NCBI GenBank assembly: GCA_008828725.1
Contig: MEHQ01001000.1
Location: forward strand, 568,132-632,131
Reading direction: 5' to 3'
Length of the DNA: 64,000 bases
Source: Saccharina japonica
Taxonomy: Eukaryota > Sar > Phaeophyceae > Laminariales > Laminariaceae
In this document: positions 51,284-63,000 of the stretch, one piece after another
Layout of the letters: every line of letters begins with the position of its first letter
How positions within the stretch are numbered: the first letter of the stretch is position 1
The notes under the pieces: generated by a model
Told to the model about the DNA's origin: nothing
What the model saw: only the letters and a program-made list of their open reading frames with translations
Databases searched by the model: none
Translations under genes and position numbers: made by a program

Positions 51284-51395
51284 GCGGCGGCGGCGGTGGA
51301 GATAGTAAAGGAAGCGGTGGCGCTGGAAACAGCACGGGACAGGGTTCCTGGAGAAAAATAGGCGGTGCGTGGCGGCGGGTAGGCGGCTGGGGGGG

Positions 51396-51404
51396 TGGTG
51401 GGCG

Positions 51405-51435
<31 letters not shown>

Positions 51436-51436
51436 N
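51396..51436. other. Poly-G run and assembly gap at the start of copy 3
   Basis: A run of about 27 G bases (51409-51435) ends in an N at 51436, after which the sequence is MSH3 copy 3 from CGATAAAACACGCC. The left side continues exon 6 into Gly-codon-rich DNA. This looks like a low-quality contig end joined to another contig. Confidence 0.85.
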
Positions 51437-51535
51437 CGATAAAACACGCCGCGTTTCTGTTGAAACCCCAGCAAGACAAGGAACCCGTGCCACGTGTTTC
51501 GATGCCTGTGCCTCTTGCCACTCTACTTGCAACAG

Positions 51536-53889
51536 GAAATCGAAATTTCCTCTTCGGACGACGCAGGCGGGGACGATGACGCCTCCGTGGACGACAACGA
51601 AGATGACAGCGACGACTCCGATTTCGAGGTAACCGCCACCGGGACGCGCCGCAAGCCCTCGGGAGACGGTCGGCCTACGCCCAAAAGGTCTCGTAAGGTT
51701 GGAGCAAGCAAGGAGTCGGCTGCTGTGGGCAAGCGTAGGCATTCTCCTAACCCCCGCGGGAAACCTTCGCAGTCTCCTGCTGCCTGCAGTGGAAACCCGA
51801 GCGCAGCTCAAGGTCGGTTGCGTTTGGGCGGCGCGATGGGCGTAGAAAAGCCGGAAAAGCTATTGTCCGTAGATTCCGACGGTGGTGCCGGTGCTAGCGG
51901 TGGAGACGGAGACGGAGACGGAGACGGTGGCCCTGGGGACAAGGAGGCGGAAGCTACCACGCCCTTTTCTCTATCGGTCGCCACGAAGCCGAACGGAGGC
52001 GTTTCCGGGGAAAATTTGGCGATCACCGCGGAGAGCTTCGACATCCAGGATGACACCAGAAGACGGAAAAAGTTCCAAGCCGGGTTGAAGGCCGTCTCGC
52101 CGGATGATACCTCGCCAAGCACTGCAGCGGGCAGCAGCAGCGGTGGTGGTGGTGGTGGTGGTGGTGCAGGCGGCAGTGGACGCGGTGTTAGAGAGGCCAA
52201 TGCCGGCGATGGCAGCAGCGGAGGGGGTGGGCCGGCGGGGGCAGCAGGCGCGTCGAAAGATGACGCAACCGCCGCCTCTTCGCGTCGGAAGGGGAGGGGG
52301 AAGGCGGCTGGTGCGGGCGGAGTCAAGCTCACGCCGATGGAGCAGCAAGTGTCCGATCTCAAGGCGCAACACCCGGGGGTGCTGCTTCTGGTGGAGTGCG
52401 GCTACAGGTACCGTTTCTTCGGCGAGGATGCTCTGGCTGCCGCCAAGGTGAGGCGTGCGCTCCGACGGAGAGAGGAACGTTTTGCGCCCTGCTGGTTTGT
52501 TTCGAGCAAACCGTCGCCGTTTCGGCGTCTTCGTTTACGCTTAAACCCCTTAAGAACTGGTCCCACGTATTTGGGGACAAAATCCTTGGAATTAGTGTGG
52601 GATACTTTTTTCAGTTCTGAATGGGTTAAGGTGACCCAGGAAATTTTCGGAAAAGATGCGCCGCTGTTTGTACGACGTTCTCAGCGGCGCATGGAATCGG
52701 GAGAGTGTGTACGTAGGACCAAGGTTTTTACACCAGCAGGTGTTCGGTCTGGCTTACCCCGGTCTTGTTGCCCCTCTCGCGCCGTCCGACGCTGGCTCCT
52801 CAGGTCTTGCGGATCTACGCGCACATGGACCACAATTTCCACGTCGCTTCGGTTCCCACGTTCCGGCTCGCCGTCCACCTTCGGAGGCTTGTGGACGCGG
52901 GGTACAAGGCGAGAACGAACAGCGGAACAGCGCGAGGGTTTTTGCCACGCAAGCATGATTTTGTTTTTTCGATTTATCTCGTCTGTGAGGGTGGCGATGC
53001 GCCGACCCCGCCGCGGCACCCTCGAGTGCCGGCCCAGTCGCGCTCTTGAGTATTGCGACGCGTGGGGATTTTTGTTGTTGTTGGCCATCTTGTCGTGCGT
53101 TGGGTGCAAGCAAGTGTTCGTTGGATATGTCGATTCACAGCAAACGTGTTGTTCACAGCGCCCTCTACGAGTTAACAATACATGTATCATATACAGAAGC
53201 TGATGCTGTGAGGCTTAGTTTGGGTAGGCGATTGGTTTAACTTTTTACCAATCGTAGCCCAACGGGCTATTAATAGTGCCCTAACAAATGGCGTCGACGG
53301 CATTTTGTTGAGGCAGACGCCATTTGTCAGGGCACTACGTATCCCTTTGGGCTACTGGTAAAAAGGTTAACCGATCGCCTACCCCAATCTAAGCCTTTTA
53401 ACACTGACACAGTTAAATAGCCCGTTTTAAGGGACCCTATCCTATTAATAATAGTGCGTTCGGGGTTGGAGGTCCCTTACATACCGACGGCCCTTATTAG
53501 AGTTGGTACCGGCCCCTTAATGTCAGTAGAATAGTGGGCGAAAATACTGGGCAGAAATGTTGAGGTCCCTTATATACCGTTTTACCTTATCGTAAAGTCC
53601 CTTAAAAAGGGTCCACTATCTACTGCTGTATATGAGGCTGGTGTCGGCGCCGATCTCCGCCGCGATGTCCCATCGGAGGCGTGTCGACTATCGTGATAGG
53701 TAGTTAAGTTGCACATAAGCAGACGGGATCTCTCATTCGTTCCGCTGCCCCTCTTGGTTTATCTTGCCGGGTGGCCAGGTGGGCGTTGTTCGGCAAGCGG
53801 AGTCCGCCGCGCTGAAGGCTGCCGGGCTGACCGAGACTGGCAAGAAGTCTGGCACATTCAAGCGCGAGCTAGCGGCCGTGTTCTCTCAG
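51536..53889 (+). CDS. MSH3: MSH3 exons 3-5, copy 3 (5' end missing)
   Basis: Exons: 51536-52447, 52804-52908, 53779-53889. Acidic segment, linker and MutS domain I as in the other copies. Exons 1 and 2 are absent because the copy begins at the gap. This copy is physically continuous with exon 6 (55012) and then exons 7-9, so it is the best candidate for the functional middle of the gene. Exon 4 again ends at AAG|GCGAGA, a GC donor. Confidence 0.88.
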
Positions 53890-54369
53890 GTGAAACTATG
53901 GGCACCGGACCGTGGGAGGGGGGGGGGGTGTACTTCATATTCATGCATGGCCGTAGTCGTATGACTATAGACCCTCGCATCCGTGGGGGGGGAGGGGGCA
54001 CAAAATGGCGTTGCTGCTGTGTTTCTGTTGTTCCTATCAGTCGTGTGGATTGCACGAGGGGAGGTGGAGTGGAGTGGAAGTGCGTGTCCGCGAGTCCTAT
54101 TCATCGCGTGTCGTCGCTCATGACTGTGTGTGTTATTTACACTAAACCGTTATTTCTACACGTCGACATCCAGCACACCCATCAGTGTCCGTGCCGATTC
54201 TTCATCCAACGAGTAGAGAGATACAAGTTCTGTGGTCACAAAATTGGAGCTTCCTAGCTTTCGGTATCTCACAAACAGCAGTATTAATAGTGTACTTTGT
54301 TACGCCACGCAAAGTTAATGGAATTGGTTCACGCGTAGAGCAACCGTTGCCCCCTCAGCTTTAGGCTGG

Positions 54370-54694
54370 AATGTTTTTTTTTTTTTGTCCATCCCGTTTA
54401 TTATCTTCGCACTTCCGTCTTTCTCCCTCCCTAGTCGTAACTCAGATCCGGGGTCACAAAGTAGGCTCCTCTCCCTCCTCCCCCACTACGGTTCTTGCCT
54501 TGCATTTTTATCGCGAGAAGATTTCAGCACTTTCTTCCCTCGTCAACTCTCGTCGAATTTTGCTTACCCACGCTATATTATGCGCTCTCGACAGACGGTG
54601 TCATTTGAGAATAAAAACCTCCATGGGGAGAATCGAACCCTCGACATCCGGGCCTACAGGCTTCGTGGCTACCAGTTAGACCACCGGGGCGAAT
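54370..54694 (-). mobile_element. SINE-like element with tRNA-related head
   Basis: Read on the minus strand: the head (about 54691-54620) has an A box TGGTCTAACTGG and a B box GGTTCGATTC at tRNA spacing. It is followed by a body (CGCGATAAAAATGCAAGGCA) and ends in a poly-A tail (T-run 54374-54385 on the plus strand). Copy 2 has the empty site (TTTAGGCTGAATGGG); the filled site shows GAATG and GAATA at its two edges, a plausible target duplication. A 5'-truncated relative is at 62495-62710. Confidence 0.75.
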
Positions 54695-54753
54695 AAGTGT
54701 TGCCACCAGAACGAGCATACTGTACGATGTACTGCAGTCCCCTCCACTAAACA

Positions 54754-55111
54754 TACATATATTTTTGGAAAAAAAAGCAGTAGTATCGATTATGCTCTAG
54801 CGACAGACGCAGTAGAGGAAGACATGTCATCGGCTGGTTGCAAGCACAGCTGTGTTTCCAGGCCATCCCACCATTTCCCCCGCAATGCCTTTCCATAGCA
54901 CTGGGACAAGCAAATGGTGGACAACGCTGCGTCCGCTACGTACGTCTTTCCTCCCCCGCCTGCCCTGACTTTGTATTTACTGCACGACTGTATACTGCAT
55001 GTACTGCGCAGGCCACATGGGTAGAGGGAGCCGTGGAGGCCCTCATGCCCTCCTCCTCCTCTTCGTCGAGCACTAACAATGGAGGTGGTCCCGGCACCGG
55101 TGCGAGCGGTG
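54754..55111. repeat. Duplicated block around MSH3 exon 6, second copy
   Basis: Near-identical to 50925-51283. Divergence begins exactly at the exon 6 donor: here GTGCGCCGCAG, there GTGGCGGCGGC. Confidence 0.9.
55012..55108 (+). CDS. MSH3: MSH3 exon 6, second copy
   Basis: Same 97 bases as 51184-51280: ATWVEGAVEALMP followed by a Ser run and Asn/Gly-rich tail. Donor AGCG|GTGCGC, phase 1, joins exon 7 at 60037 (GTGAS + V-GRPDGLEGG). It lies downstream of copy 3 and upstream of exons 7-9, so it is in the expected gene order. Confidence 0.8.
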
Positions 55112-56029
55112 CGCCGCAGACCGAGCGCAGCCTGCGACCCACGCACGCGGGTGTGGGTAGGGTTTTGCGGGGCAGATCGGGATCAGTTAAAAGCTGGACA
55201 GAGTCCTATGGCTTCTGGCAGTTCCCACGCGTGCGGACACAATGAGCCTAAGTCCATCAGCGTTCGCGTAGAACTTGCGGAGCCGAGTTGCTGTTTTTGT
55301 CGTCTCGCGATCGTAAGGACAGGTCGGAAAGAGACCAGACGGAGGGGGCGAAAGCAACTTTCACTTAATAACCATACTCCAATAATAATTTTAGGTGAGA
55401 AAAAATAGCGGTGCGTGCTGGTCGCGTGTAGTGCAATGGGACGCTCGGGTGCTATATACGGTAGGAGTCCAACTGCAATTTTCCGAGGCTCCGTCACTCG
55501 AGGATCTCTAAATATCACCCCAAAAAAGGACACAAGACAAAGTGTGCGCTTATCCCAATGAGCCACCCCTTACCTAGACTGGGTTTACCTAAATCGAAAA
55601 CGATTTCAATTAGGCATGTCCTACTCGGGGAGCAATTGTGGCTTATTATCTGAGAGCTCTCCGCACGAGGAAACTCGATATCTCACCCCGAAACACGAAT
55701 TCGAAGAAGTTTTGTTTGCGAAGCCCGACCAAGGTTTTCTATGCGCGACGAGTCATATACAAAACACAGAAGTAAACAATTATCGTATGTGGTAACCGGT
55801 AGTTTCTCATTTGAGGATCTCTACCGGCCAGACATTATTGCCTCAGAAGGCAAAACCTAACTGCAACCCCTACCGTGGGGTGGGTCTTTGGGTAGTTCCT
55901 TAGTTGAGAAGCCTCATTGGTCGAAACTGGTTTGGCCAACACATGTGCTACCACCCCTGCCTCACCCCCCGGTGGTAGGGATTACACTGTTTGGCTCAAT
56001 AATAGTGTATGTCCGAGTGGGTAATGTGG

Positions 56030-56375
56030 CAATGATTACCCCGGGGTGGGTAGTCGATCGATTGTTTACCCCTATAGCTCAACAGATAAGACCCTCACAT
56101 TTGACGTCGTCGAGGACACGGGTTCGAATCGCACTTCGAACGCTTCTTTCATAGAAACGCTTGCGCTTGCGTCCCTAAAACCATGTCTTCCTGATTCCCC
56201 AGGTATTGAAACGAAGCGTGTAGGTCAACGTGCGGTTGTATATGTACGGTACCGACGTCCCAAATATCCCGCCGTCCAGAGGGGGGGAGAGTGTTACAAA
56301 GATTACCCTGGGCTGGGTAATTGATCGATCTTATACCCCTATAGTTCACCAGGTAGCACCCTCACAGCAACCAAC
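56030..56375 (+). repeat. Two copies of a tRNA-like repeat in MSH3 intron 6
   Basis: GATTACCC...GGGTGGGTA(G)T(C)GATCGAT...TACCCCTATAG is found at about 56034-56099 and again, diverged, at 56302-56368. The first has an A box TAGCTCAACAG and a B box GGTTCGAATC with tRNA-like spacing; the second keeps only the A-box half. Poor stem pairing argues against a working tRNA; a tRNA-derived SINE fragment is more likely. Confidence 0.45.
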
Positions 56376-57097
56376 TATTTGTTTTGCGTTCCGTACTGTT
56401 TTCGGGACTCGCGCATATATCGTGGTCGGGCTTTACAAACTAACTTCTTCGAAGCTCATGTTTCAGGTTGAAATATTGAGTTCATCGTGGGAAACGCTCT
56501 GGAAATAATACGCCACCACGACGTCCGTGGCATTGCTTCCCTGTCGTAGCACGCGTCGTTATGCGCATCCCAAGGGAACTCCCGTGGGGCCTCGGCATTC
56601 CATGGGAATCCACAGCATGCTACGGTATTCTGTGGGTGGGGCTTGGCGTAATATCCCGCGAGATAACTCCCGGCATCCCACGGTGACCCGCAGGATACCG
56701 TGGTGGTTCCGTGGGACACGATGTCTACATACAGAGTAGTAGAGTTGTCACTAAAAGTAAAAGTTACACGGAGTCTATTGGACAGTCTGCAAGCGGAGGA
56801 ATGGGCGCGCCTGCTCTGTAATTCCAATTTTTGAACCGCAGCGCCCATTGCAAACCACATCCTATTATCAGCAGTATTTTAGTGTTCTAGGGTAAACCGC
56901 GTTGTTGGACCAACTATATATACCACGCCTCCATTGTTTGGTTGGAACACCCACACCATGACAGTCCCACGGGATATCATGGGAACCCGTGAGTCCCGGT
57001 CAGGAACCGATGGGTACTCGTATTGACCTTTAATCGGTAATCCCGGCTGACCCAAGACGATACTGATATTATAACGTGTAAGGTTGTTGTACTTTAC

Positions 57098-58177
57098 CTG
57101 TCCATAGTAGGCCAGGACATTCTTGTCGAATATGTCCCCGGACCGGATGTGAATTGCCAGGGTACCCGCACCCTTGATCGCCCCGTTCTGCGCTCGGCTC
57201 CCAGTAACCGCTCCTGCCTCTTCCTGATCGAGTTCGTCACCCGTGCTCTCGTTTTTTTTGTTCCCTCCCCTTCCTCGGGCATGTGGCACAAGTCGAGGCC
57301 CTTCGGGAAGTAGTATGCAGCCTCGCACCCGATAAGCCGCGGGACCTTCGCAATGCATGCTCTGAGCTTCGGAACGTGGTGCGGGCGACCCGGGGTTTCC
57401 ACTGCGAATATACAGGCGAAGCATTGCATGAATAGACGGAACGGACAGAGGTGATACGGGGACGATGTGGGATCAGCGAAACTTGACGCTCAGGAGGAAT
57501 GTAATACAACGCTCACCACGCGCTGTCTGAAGGTTTGCCGCAGTCATCAACAATCACAAATCAAAGCAGAGGTTTGTTATCCGAACTCGTTTTCGCCAGC
57601 ACCGGAGTCCTACCAACCCGGAGCGCAGCGAGAGTGACCCCACGCACTGAATTATTATTCAACCGGACCCAACTACAGCAGTAGTGGTGTCATCGCCCTT
57701 GAGAAGGAATGCACTACTAAAATGGACGCTGCATTTCCCGTTCTTCGTGGCACGGAAGAGTATTCTAAGAACAGTCGCAACGAAAATGTCTAGGTTTGAA
57801 AATATATCACCGTGGGATTTCCATGGACACATCCCTCGGCGTTTGCACTCACTCTGCCCCTGTTGAAAAACAGATTATTGGAATTTCATCCGAGGAAGTC
57901 AGATACCTCGCGTGCTATACGGCAAAAACTCCCTGCCAACTCAATACAGCAACAGGCCCTCTGGGTACGACGAACCATTCCGCTCGCGTATCGCGCGTAT
58001 CTCACGTTCGTGCATGTGGAATGCACTGGCTCCAGCCCACGTGGTATCAGCCGCGCAAGTGCTCGAGTTGAAGCCCTTCACGTCGGGGGCGTTAGAAAAG
58101 TCGAACCACCGGGGGCCGGGATCGCCTTCGCTAAACACTCCCGGGGCCAGGACGTCGTCTTTGGCAGGAAGCACCAC
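57098..58177 (-). pseudogene. Glycosyltransferase-like gene remnant, antisense inside MSH3 intron 6, frameshifted
   Basis: Two phase-compatible exons on the minus strand: 58006-58177 (VVLPAKDDVLAPG..., RWFDFSNAPDVKGFNSSTC) and 57098-57401 (LETPGRPHHVPKLR..., EAAYYFPKGLDLCHMPEEGE, then TLAIHIRSGDIFDKNVLAYY). HIRSGDIF resembles the HxRxGD-type donor-binding motif of fucosyltransferase-superfamily enzymes (GT11/GT23-like); the assignment rests mainly on that motif. The two halves of the second exon are in different frames, shifting at an 8-base A run (57252-57259), so there is a real frameshift or a homopolymer error. No start, and no exons after the GTAAAG donor at 57097, were found, so a broken or partial gene is the safest call. 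Confidence 0.45.
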
Positions 58178-58879
58178 CTGTACTCGGCAGTTGGTTGCAC
58201 GACGGTTCGTATACAAATGCAATGCGTGCCCCCAGGGTATTGGGTATTGTCGCGGGAAGGGCTATTACTTGAATTAGCAGGTTGTCCGAATGAACTACGA
58301 ACCGTATGATAAACATAAAACGCACACTAACCGTCGACACCATATCCTAGGTAAAAGCTTTTGTTGGTTCAACCTCGGGCGCATGACGGGCCCTTACACA
58401 GGCGGACAAGGTCAAGGTGCTGGAGCACTCCTCAATGTAGACATAAACCACGTAGTTCAGTATATATATTATCGGACCTCGAAGTAGCATCGAAGCGAAG
58501 TCAAGCAAGTCAAGTACCCAGCAAGCACGGGACCACACAGATGGAGAAAGCCTCATCAAGTGTATGCACTCCCTAATATATGTAACCGTCATTGTACCTG
58601 TGGTATGTATTGCAAGCACAATCAATATCCTCCCTGCTTTGCAATCGATACTGTGCGACACCACACATCCGCAGTATGCATACCGAACAGGTGTACAGTC
58701 CCATCAACTAATAATGTCCTCCCTGCATGGTGAACAGTATCGCAACAAAGCATCACAATATCATAGCATGGTCACACCTCATAGCTGTCCCGGAAACCAC
58801 AAATCATCATCCCGAATCAATACCACACATTCCAAATTCACGTACCGAATGTGGACCACAATGCCCCAGAACCTCGAGC

Positions 58880-59253
58880 AAATTCAAATCACGGAATTTC
58901 AGAAATTCAAGCAAACTCATTCAAATTCAAATACCAAAATCTTAACCATACTGGCTCAAACTTCAACAATATTCGCAATTCACTCAGCCGCCGCAACTAG
59001 GAACATCAGTCCGCGGTAATCAAACGGTCATCAGCTCGGTGTAAATAGGTCGACACAAGTTTACCGCAGTAGTACTAAAAACCTCAAGCAAATGCAATCA
59101 AATTCAAATACGTACCAAAACTCTAAACTATACTGGCTCAAACTTCAACAATCTTCCCAAAACAATCAGCTGCCGTATCCGTCCACGATAATCAAACGGT
59201 CATCAGCTCGGTGTAAATAGGTCGACACAAGTTTACCGCAGTAGTACTAACTT
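58880..59253 (+). repeat. Tandem repeat, ~173-base unit, two copies
   Basis: AATCAAACGGTCATCAGCTCGGTGTAAATAGGTCGACACAAG-type sequence at 59018 recurs exactly at 59191. The preceding part (ACTGGCTCAAACTTCAACAAT) also recurs, diverged. Non-coding. Confidence 0.85.
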
Positions 59254-60036
59254 CCAAAAACAATACACGTGCAAGATTGTCAATGCCTGAAAAATCCTCA
59301 ATACAAATATCAATACCGTACAATGTATTCCCCGAACTACGAGACCAGCCGTTATCATCATTGAATATCTCCCTGACAATCAACAATACAGCAGCTCCCG
59401 ATCACGGTTCGCCGGCAGATGGAAGCAGAGACGATACAGAAACAGTATATCCGCACAGTGGTATCCACTATTTTAATCAGTAGTCAGGCAGAATTTTCAA
59501 CACCCGCAAACCATCAATAAAAAATCACAACCCAACCTTAACCCCACAAACCCAATCATAAACCCAATCAAAATTATCCTTTCTCAAATTCTCGTTCATT
59601 CAGTCAGTCAATAAATCCATCAATAATAATGCGTTACGTGCTACCAGGGGGGGTACCCATTACGAAGCGCCAAAAGGAAGTCTCAGTAATTTCAAGTCAA
59701 TGTCGACGAAGTGAGCAACACAATGCTATCCATGTAACACCTCGGGAATTTTCCAGGAAACGTCCTACTAGCCTTGTACGCCCTGTGCCGTTGGGACATT
59801 GTCAATATAATTTCACCATCCCCCCTTTCATACGCAAACGTAATCTATCCGACCGCGTGCTATGGTTTCAGGCTTACAGCAGACAGCAGTAGTTAACCAA
59901 CCAATAAGTCGAGAGTTCGCGGAAAGACAAAACGAATTGAGGTATCCATCACAACTCGAATGCCGTGGTCAGACAGGTGCAAGAAGAACATATTTCATAT
60001 CGCCAACAAAGAACACAGTTAGTCACTGCTGCATAG

Positions 60037-63000
60037 TCGGTCGCCCCGATGGTCTAGAGGGTGGAGGTGGAGGTGGGGGTCGAGGCGGGGGTCGAGGCGG
60101 AGGCGGAGCGAGCGGGACTGAAGACGAGGGAGCTGACAAGGAGGACAGGGGGGGAGGGTCTGGTTTGAACGAGGGGGAAATGGGCGACCCCGCACCGCAA
60201 GTCGACCACGAAAGGTGAGGAAGGTTGGTGTGGCATCGCGTGTTTTTCACGCAGATGCCTTTTTCCCCTTGTTGGTTAGTTAGAGGCCGGGCGTGGGAAC
60301 CGGTAGGTTAGAAGAGGGAAGTGGAAGATAGACGTTGGAGTGTCGAGCGGGGGGGGCTGTGTGTATGTGTGTATGTGTGTATGTCGAGCATTGTACCGCC
60401 GTGCTGAGGCCGTGCATCCTGTTTGCCGCAGCAGGCCTGCTATTACTGGGCAACATACAGCATATCGTAAGAACCAAATATGGGTTGTAACCATAAGGGA
60501 GATGTAATGGTTTTTGGGTCCATCGTGGGTTCTGATTTTTCTTACTACTACATTAGCCCATCCGGAATTGCGGTTGCTACATAGCACTGCTGGGGCTCGG
60601 AGGTTGCTCTTGCGGATGGATCTATCACTAGAGCGCTCTTGTACCTGCCAGATTCCTTATTCCTGATGTGGTGGGGGTGAGTCGGTGTATTTTGGCGATC
60701 CAACCCCTTCTGAACCACTGAAATCGGCAGCAAGATAGTACAGCCTGCTTCAATACGGGGGATGAATTAAAAAAAAATGTCCCTCCTCGTGAGTGCCCTT
60801 CCTCTTTGGCAATTCGGTCCGGTGTCCTGCTTTTGCTTAATCCAACCAACCCCCTGTTCCGGTTGGTTTTGCCGAAATCGCGACAGATCGGAGCAGTGGC
60901 TGCTGTCACTGTACGAGGAGGATGCCTCGCCGGGCGCCTCGGAAGGAGAGCCTCTCTCTATCTCGCTGGCCTTGAACAAGGGCGGTGGCGATGGCAGTGA
61001 CGGTGTCGCGGCGGAGGTGGAGACGGTTCGGGTGGGCTTGGTGGCCGTCGACGTGAGGACGGGGAAGGTGGTTCATGACGCCTTCGTTGAAGGCTCGGGG
61101 CAGCGCCAAGAGCTGGACACTCGGTTGAGACATCTAAGGTTAGTGGAGACAGTTGGGGTCAGTTGAGACAGCTGGGGTCAGTTCATACAGTTGGGGTCAG
61201 CTGATACAGTTGGGATCAGTTGGGACAGATGGGGCCAGTTGATACAGCTGGGGTCAGTCGATACAGTTGGGGTCAGTTGAAACAGCTGGGGTCAGTTGAT
61301 ACAACTGGGGTTAAATGAAAAACTGAGATCACTTGAGACAGTTGGGGTCAGTTGGGACAGCTGGGGTCAGTTGATACAGCTGAGGTCAGTTGATACAACT
61401 GGGGTTAAATGAAAAACTGAGATCGCTTGAGACAGTTGGGGTCAGTTGGGACAGCTGGGATCAGGTGATACAGCTGGGTTCAGTTGATGCAGCTGGGGTC
61501 AGTTGAGACAGCTGGGGTTAAATGAAAAGCTGAGATCAGTTGAGACAGCTGGGAGCAGTTTGAGACATCTGAGATCACTTGAGGCAGCCGATGTCAGTTG
61601 AGACAGCTGCGGTCAATGGAGACAGCTGGGGTTGCTTGAAACACCTGAGGCCAGTTGGGACAGCTGGGGTCAGTTGCGACAGCTGGGGTCAGTTGCGACA
61701 GCTGATGTCAGTTGAGACAGTTCGGATCAGTTGAGACAGCTGGGGTCAGTTGATACAGCTGGAGTCAGTTGAGACAGCTGGGGTTAGGTGAAGAACTGGG
61801 ATCAGTTGAGACAGCTGGGATCAGTTTGAGACATCTGAGATCACTTGAGGCAGCTGATGTCAGTTGAGACAGCTGCGGTCAATGGAGACAGCTGGGGTTG
61901 CTTGAAACACCTGAGGTCAGTTGAGACAGCTGGGGTCAGTTGCGACAGCTGAGGTCAGTTGCGACAGCTGGGGTCAGTTGCGACAGCTAATGTCAGTTGA
62001 GACAGTTGGGGTCAGTTGGGGCAGCTGGGGTCAGTTGATACAGCTGGGGTTAGGTGATGAACTGAGATCCCTTGAGACAGCTGGGATCAGTTTGAGACAT
62101 CTGAGATCACTTGAGGCAGCCGATGTCAGTTGAGACAGCTGCGGTCAATGGAGACAGCTGGGGTTGCTTGAAACGCCTGAGGTCAGTTGAGACAGCTGGG
62201 GTCGTTGCGACAGCTGGGGTCAGTTGATACAGCTGGGGTCAGTTGATACAGCTGATGTCAGTTGACACAGCTGGGGTCAGTTGATACAGCTGATGTCAGT
62301 TGAGACAGCTGGGGTCAGTTGAAACAGCCGGGGTCAGGTGAGGCATTTGAGGTTAGTTAAGGCAACTGTGGTCAGTTGACTCGGCTGGGGTCAGTTGAGT
62401 AAGCTGGAGTAAGCTGAGGTTGGTTGAGGCTGGCTTAGGCATTGCTTAGGCGTTTGAAGTTTGTTGAAACACACCTGGTACCAGGTAGTATAGCGTAGGC
62501 TCGCTTTGTGTTTTCGTATGTCACAATTCGACGCGAGTCGACGAGAGAAGAAACTGCTGGACGCTTCTCGCGATAAAAATGCAAGGCACGTACCGGTACC
62601 GTAGTGGGGAAGGGGGAGAAAAGCCTGCTATGTGGCCCCAGATCTGAGTTTCGGCTAGGAGGGGGAGATAAAAGAAGGGCGAAGATAATATATGGGAGGG
62701 AAAAAACAATGGTCTTGAGGACTGTTTTTGTTGTGGACTCCCAGTACCACGCACGAGAGGAGCTGCTTTCCTCGGAATGCATGCACAGCACACAGCACTG
62801 CCCGGTACAGCAGTAACAGCCGATGAACCCCTGACCTCGCTTTGTTGCCTGTCGAGCATCCGCAGCAGCAAGTGCAACCGGTTTGGAGACACACCGGAAG
62901 CACGTACTAAACAATTCGGTTATGGAGCCGATGAGCAAAGTCCGCCTCCCAACCGCGTGGGCACTGCTTGCCCAGAATGACTTCAACGACCTCGAATACT

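Larger units (their letters stand above)
51437..54713. repeat. MSH3 5' segmental repeat, copy 3 (starts inside intron 2)
   Basis: Begins at the equivalent of 39165 in copy 1 and follows copies 1 and 2 at offsets of 12,272 and 6,092 bases. It shares the SINE insertion with copy 1 but agrees with copy 2 at one intron-3 SNP (C at 52604, T in copy 1). It runs without a break into the second exon 6 copy. Confidence 0.9.
55109..60036 (+). other. Large MSH3 intron 6 (~4.9 kb)
   Basis: Between exons 6 and 7. It contains tRNA-like repeats (56030-56370), a stretch of diverged CCCACGG/CCGTGGG words (56560-56720), the antisense glycosyltransferase-like remnant (57098-58177), an A+T-rich area with CAAATTCAAAT words and a 173-base tandem repeat near 59000. 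No further MSH3 exon was found inside it. Confidence 0.5.

Noticed and set aside
61139..62445. CRISPR-like array
   Set aside because: Units are contiguous and diverged with no unique spacers, in a eukaryotic intron.
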